Source: Zeaxanthinibacter sp. PT1 | Lineage (GTDB): Bacteria; Bacteroidota; Bacteroidia; Flavobacteriales; Flavobacteriaceae | DNA: 64,000 nt | Direction of reading: 5' to 3' | Assembly: GCF_028464225.1 (NCBI RefSeq) | Contig: NZ_JAQPCN010000007.1 | Span: forward strand, 62,001 to 126,000 | Shown here: piece by piece, positions 62,101 through 64,000 of the stretch | How the letters are laid out: the number at the start of each line of letters is the position of its first letter | Position numbering within the stretch: position 1 is the stretch's first letter | The notes under the pieces: model-generated | What the model was told of the DNA's origin: nothing | Databases searched by the model: none | The model's input: the letters and a program-made list of their open reading frames with translations, nothing else | Program-made: the position numbers and the translations under genes

Positions 62101-64000
62101 TAATAATCCCGGGGGGGCAGGCTCCAGGGTTTTTAATGTCAGTATAGAAGGAAATCAGCTGATATCTAATTTAGATATATACGCAGAAGCTGGACCAGCT
62201 ACCGCATTGATCAAGGAATTCTCGGATATAGCAGTGAATGATGGTGTAGCTACAATACAATTTAATTCTGTAATTGAAAATGCCAAAATTTCAGGGATAG
62301 AGGTCCTCGCTCGAGGAAGTGCGTCAGATAACGAACCTTCAATTACCATTAGTTCACCCCAAGAAGGGGCTACAGTGAATTCTCCCGTTCAGGTGAGCTT
62401 TAGTCTGTCTAACTGGAATTTAGCACCAGGAGGTAACCATATTAAGTATTATGTTGATGGTAATTTAAGCGGTTCTCATTATAACACCGATCCCATATTG
62501 ATTGGCCAATTAACTCCCGGGGCCCATAATATAAAGCTGGAACTGTTCTATCCCGATCAATCCAGTTCCGGTGTTTCCGATCAGGTAAATGTAGTTGTGA
62601 ATGACCCTGCGGGCTGTAACTCCGGAATATTCCCGAATCAATGGCAGCCGCATATTATTGGTCCTGCACACGCCTACCGCTCCGTATATATCCTTCCGCA
62701 GTTCGATCTTGATAACGACGGCTTAAAGGATATTGTCAGTGGGGGTTGGTGGTATAAAAACCCGGGGTCTATTGCTGGCAACTGGACCAAAAATACCATT
62801 GGCACCAACTTTAATAATGTAGCCTACGTTCATGATTTTGATAACGATGGTGATCCCGACCTGCTTGGAACCAAAGGTGCTTATGAAAGTTCAGCCTTAA
62901 TCTGGGCTCAGAACGATGGAAATGGGAACTTCACAGTATATGATAACTTGCCGGTTGGCGCAACAACCTACAGTGAACCATTTCTGGCAGGAATTGCCGG
63001 GGGAATATACCAACAGGGGGGGGCTTTTCAACTGGCACTAAATTGGAACGGGGCCGAAACTGGGACTTCACAAGTACAGATGCTCACAGTTCCTACAGAC
63101 CCCGTAAACGGTACATGGACGTTAGTTAATATACATCCAACCTCACTTGGCGAAGCTTTAAGTAATGGGGATATAGACGGCGATGGAGACTTAGATCTTT
63201 TCCAGGGATCCAATTGGTTGAGGAATGATGGCGGAACCTGGACCTTATTCAGTACAGGGATTACCTTTCCAACAACCATGGATAGGAATATGCTGGCCGA
63301 CTTTGACCAGGATGGTGACCTCGATGCCGTAGTAACACAAATAGGTTCTAACCGGGAAATAGCATGGTTCGAAGCCCCTGCTGATCCTACTCAAACATGG
63401 ATTAAACATACTATTGACCCCGATATAGATGGTGGCTTAAGCCTGGATGTAAAGGACATTGATTTTGACGGGGATCTTGATATCGTGGTAGGTGAATGGA
63501 GAGGAGCTTACCAATTGATCGGGTTTGCTAATGATCTTTGTAATAATGGAGGTTGGATTAAAAAGACCATTAATTCTGGAGGTGGTAACCTTGATCACCA
63601 CGACGGAGCCCAAATCGTAGATCTTGATAAAGATGGCGATTATGATATTGTTTCCATTGGTTGGAATAACATTACACCGAGGATTTTTGAGAATCAATCA
63701 AATATACAAGCATCAGATCCCCTGGCCAATGCAGGCCCGGACCGAGCGATCACTTTGCCGGCCAATAGCCTGACGCTGAACGGAGCGGGCAGTGATCCTG
63801 ACGGTGGCAACGTAAGTTTTGCATGGACGGAGATAAGCCATCCCGGTACACCGGCGACACTGACCGATGCTAATACGGCTAACCTTACCGCCAGCGGCCT
63901 GGTGGAAGGAACCTATGTATTCAGATTGACGGTTACTGATGATGAGAGTGCTACCGCCTTTGACGAGGTAAGTGTAACGGTCAACCCGGAACCTTCACCC
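59189..64000 (+). CDS. Second giant secreted GSDH/PKD/malectin/FG-GAP protein (3' end beyond window)
   Basis: The frame is open for exactly 1604 codons from the ATG at 59189 to the window edge. A long signal peptide (about 1-42, ending SAHAQ) leads into a GSDH-like propeller (about 43-458, with CCHSGGD). It continues with PKD (to ~550), the GHLNHFHDD segment, CBM6-like (~663-790), Ig-like, one malectin (~890-1045), a second Ig-like not seen in the paralogue (~1048-1140), FG-GAP/VCBS (~1146-1500) and a PKD-type domain (~1510 on). The N-terminal ~890 residues closely follow the first giant protein. After that, the order of modules is rearranged and malectin pairs are fewer. The sorting domain, if any, is outside the window. 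Confidence 0.9.
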   Translation, partial: MKKDRSGRQPYIGNWIAFLPKSILSSGLIIVLLILGIFSAHAQLPNDFQRVDLLTNLTNATTFKFAPDGRVFIVDRYGELLIYDPASQTSFSAGTIEVFHELEDGLLGLAFDPNFLTNNYIYLHYSPLATSVNRVSRFTLNGNSLVMNSEVVVLQWPTQRISCCHSGGDMDFDSQGNLYIATGDNTDHSNYATLNENDINKSSENTSSDTKDLRGKILRITPLADGSYTIPPGNLFNDPLVGRPEVYVMGARNPYRIFIDRENSDWLFWGEVGPDANTPSSFNEPEGLDEINLTKTAGNYGWPYFSGQNRPYRIHYAQTPYFNDPAAPKNISKWNTGAENLPPAQPSLLQFLHKCYLAGPRYYHDPGINDPKRLPVEFNNKFFYYDFNSSWIWVATLDSQGNVQGTPERLAPSVFPTAATGFIDMKIGPDGHLYILEYGTGCCPGNTGTGKLVRVDYTGIVSNSSPIASISATPNNGDVPLTVQFSAAGSSDPDGDSLTYEWDFENDGTVDATGVTTSHTYTNVQNYTALLRVNDGNGGVVTKTTMIYAGNTISEFTFNSPPDGGLINWNDDINFNVSVNDAEDGSTQNGGIDCNDVNLVPSIGHLNHFHDDLGLTGCPQLINLDPGDHDIHGEMDIFYVLGVNYRDNGGLTSFDQIQLHPKRKEAEFYSTSNNVVKIGNSDLGGGGNEAIRVNNNSNISLAGRNLQNISSVKYRVASQVSGGTIELRVGSASGSLVSSAAIPNTDGTNNWTDVVANFTAPSGKNDLYFVFKNSSVQQNIFDLNYIEFLGAGVSIDNSPPEITEVEVVSTTQLKVNFSEYVSQSTAENVNNYILNNGASVQTAVLQTDLRSVLLNTTLLNSSSAYQLDISNVENLAGIPMLPASFDLNIFQPIRINPGGPQIIIDGNTFSPDQYSTGGSTYSNSVAISNTSDDVLYQTERYGSNFSYNIPVPQNGAYDFKLHFAEIYFGVGNNPGGAGSRVFNVSIEGNQLISNLDIYAEAGPATALIKEFSDIAVNDGVATIQFNSVIENAKISGIEVLARGSASDNEPSITISSPQEGATVNSPVQVSFSLSNWNLAPGGNHIKYYVDGNLSGSHYNTDPILIGQLTPGAHNIKLELFYPDQSSSGVSDQVNVVVNDPAGCNSGIFPNQWQPHIIGPAHAYRSVYILPQFDLDNDGLKDIVSGGWWYKNPGSIAGNWTKNTIGTNFNNVAYVHDFDNDGDPDLLGTKGAYESSALIWAQNDGNGNFTVYDNLPVGATTYSEPFLAGIAGGIYQQGGAFQLALNWNGAETGTSQVQMLTVPTDPVNGTWTLVNIHPTSLGEALSNGDIDGDGDLDLFQGSNWLRNDGGTWTLFSTGITFPTTMDRNMLADFDQDGDLDAVVTQIGSNREIAWFEAPADPTQTWIKHTIDPDIDGGLSLDVKDIDFDGDLDIVVGEWRGAYQLIGFANDLCNNGGWIKKTINSGGGNLDHHDGAQIVDLDKDGDYDIVSIGWNNITPRIFENQSNIQASDPLANAGPDRAITLPANSLTLNGAGSDPDGGNVSFAWTEISHPGTPATLTDANTANLTASGLVEGTYVFRLTVTDDESATAFDEVSVTVNPEPSP

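Noticed and set aside
1..64000. CRISPR arrays, tRNA and rRNA genes
   Set aside because: No regularly spaced short direct repeats and no tRNA- or rRNA-like sequences were noticed; the only tandem repeats are protein-domain repeats in the giant genes.

Overview
The window looks like a chromosomal segment of a marine-type Flavobacteriaceae bacterium (Bacteroidota). The supporting features are a BshA bacillithiol enzyme, a SPOR-like amidase followed by an MCE/Fe-S gene series, TAnnTTTG-type promoter cores, the near absence of Shine-Dalgarno sequences, and a C-terminal domain typical of type IX secretion cargo. This assignment rests on gene content read by eye, not on a database search.

Layout. 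(1) 1-9,044: plus-strand housekeeping genes: the end of an N-acetylmuramoyl-L-alanine amidase, an MlaD/MCE protein, a two-gene HdrD/LutA-like Fe-S oxidoreductase, a 161-aa conserved protein, a periplasmic GH3/beta-lactamase-fold fusion, bshA and a small lipoprotein. (2) 9,099-12,303: minus-strand sulfate activation (cysN, cysD) and cysQ. (3) 12,486-13,649: an OmpA-family outer-membrane protein. (4) 13,739-50,989: a roughly 37-kb surface-polysaccharide locus. (5) 51,334-64,000: two giant, related multidomain secreted proteins; the second runs off the window and has no stop codon within it.

The polysaccharide locus has several blocks. The left block (13.7-22.9 kb) is an unusual set: a NodU-type carbamoyltransferase, three successive FemAB/GNAT-like acyltransferases, a HAD hydrolase overlapping a CarB-like ATP-grasp ligase, and a 673-aa HAD protein with a large unrecognised C-terminal domain. 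The middle block (23.0-35.0 kb, minus strand) looks like one long operon: Wzx flippase, glycosyltransferases, Wzy polymerase, a TupA-like ATP-grasp protein, an AsnB-type amidotransferase and a PglC-like initiating phosphoglycosyltransferase. Much of it is clearly AT-richer than its surroundings. A pectate-lyase-like lipoprotein follows on the plus strand. The right block (37.3-44.2 kb, minus strand) makes uronic sugars (WbpO/WbpP-like pair, UDP-glucuronate epimerase) and O-acylates sugars (MBOAT plus SGNH-like partner plus an alpha/beta hydrolase). The last block (44.7-51.0 kb, plus strand) has an aminotransferase, a PglF/CapD-like dehydratase, the Wza export lipoprotein and the Wzc tyrosine autokinase.

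Together these genes suggest a Wzx/Wzy-dependent, uronate-rich, O-acetylated and possibly amidated or aminoacylated exopolysaccharide with its own lyase. The most striking observation is that the wza gene carries an in-frame TGA at 48,241. The downstream sequence continues the family in the same frame, so the export gene is either broken, read through, or affected by a sequence error. No tRNA, rRNA, CRISPR array or insertion sequence was recognised.
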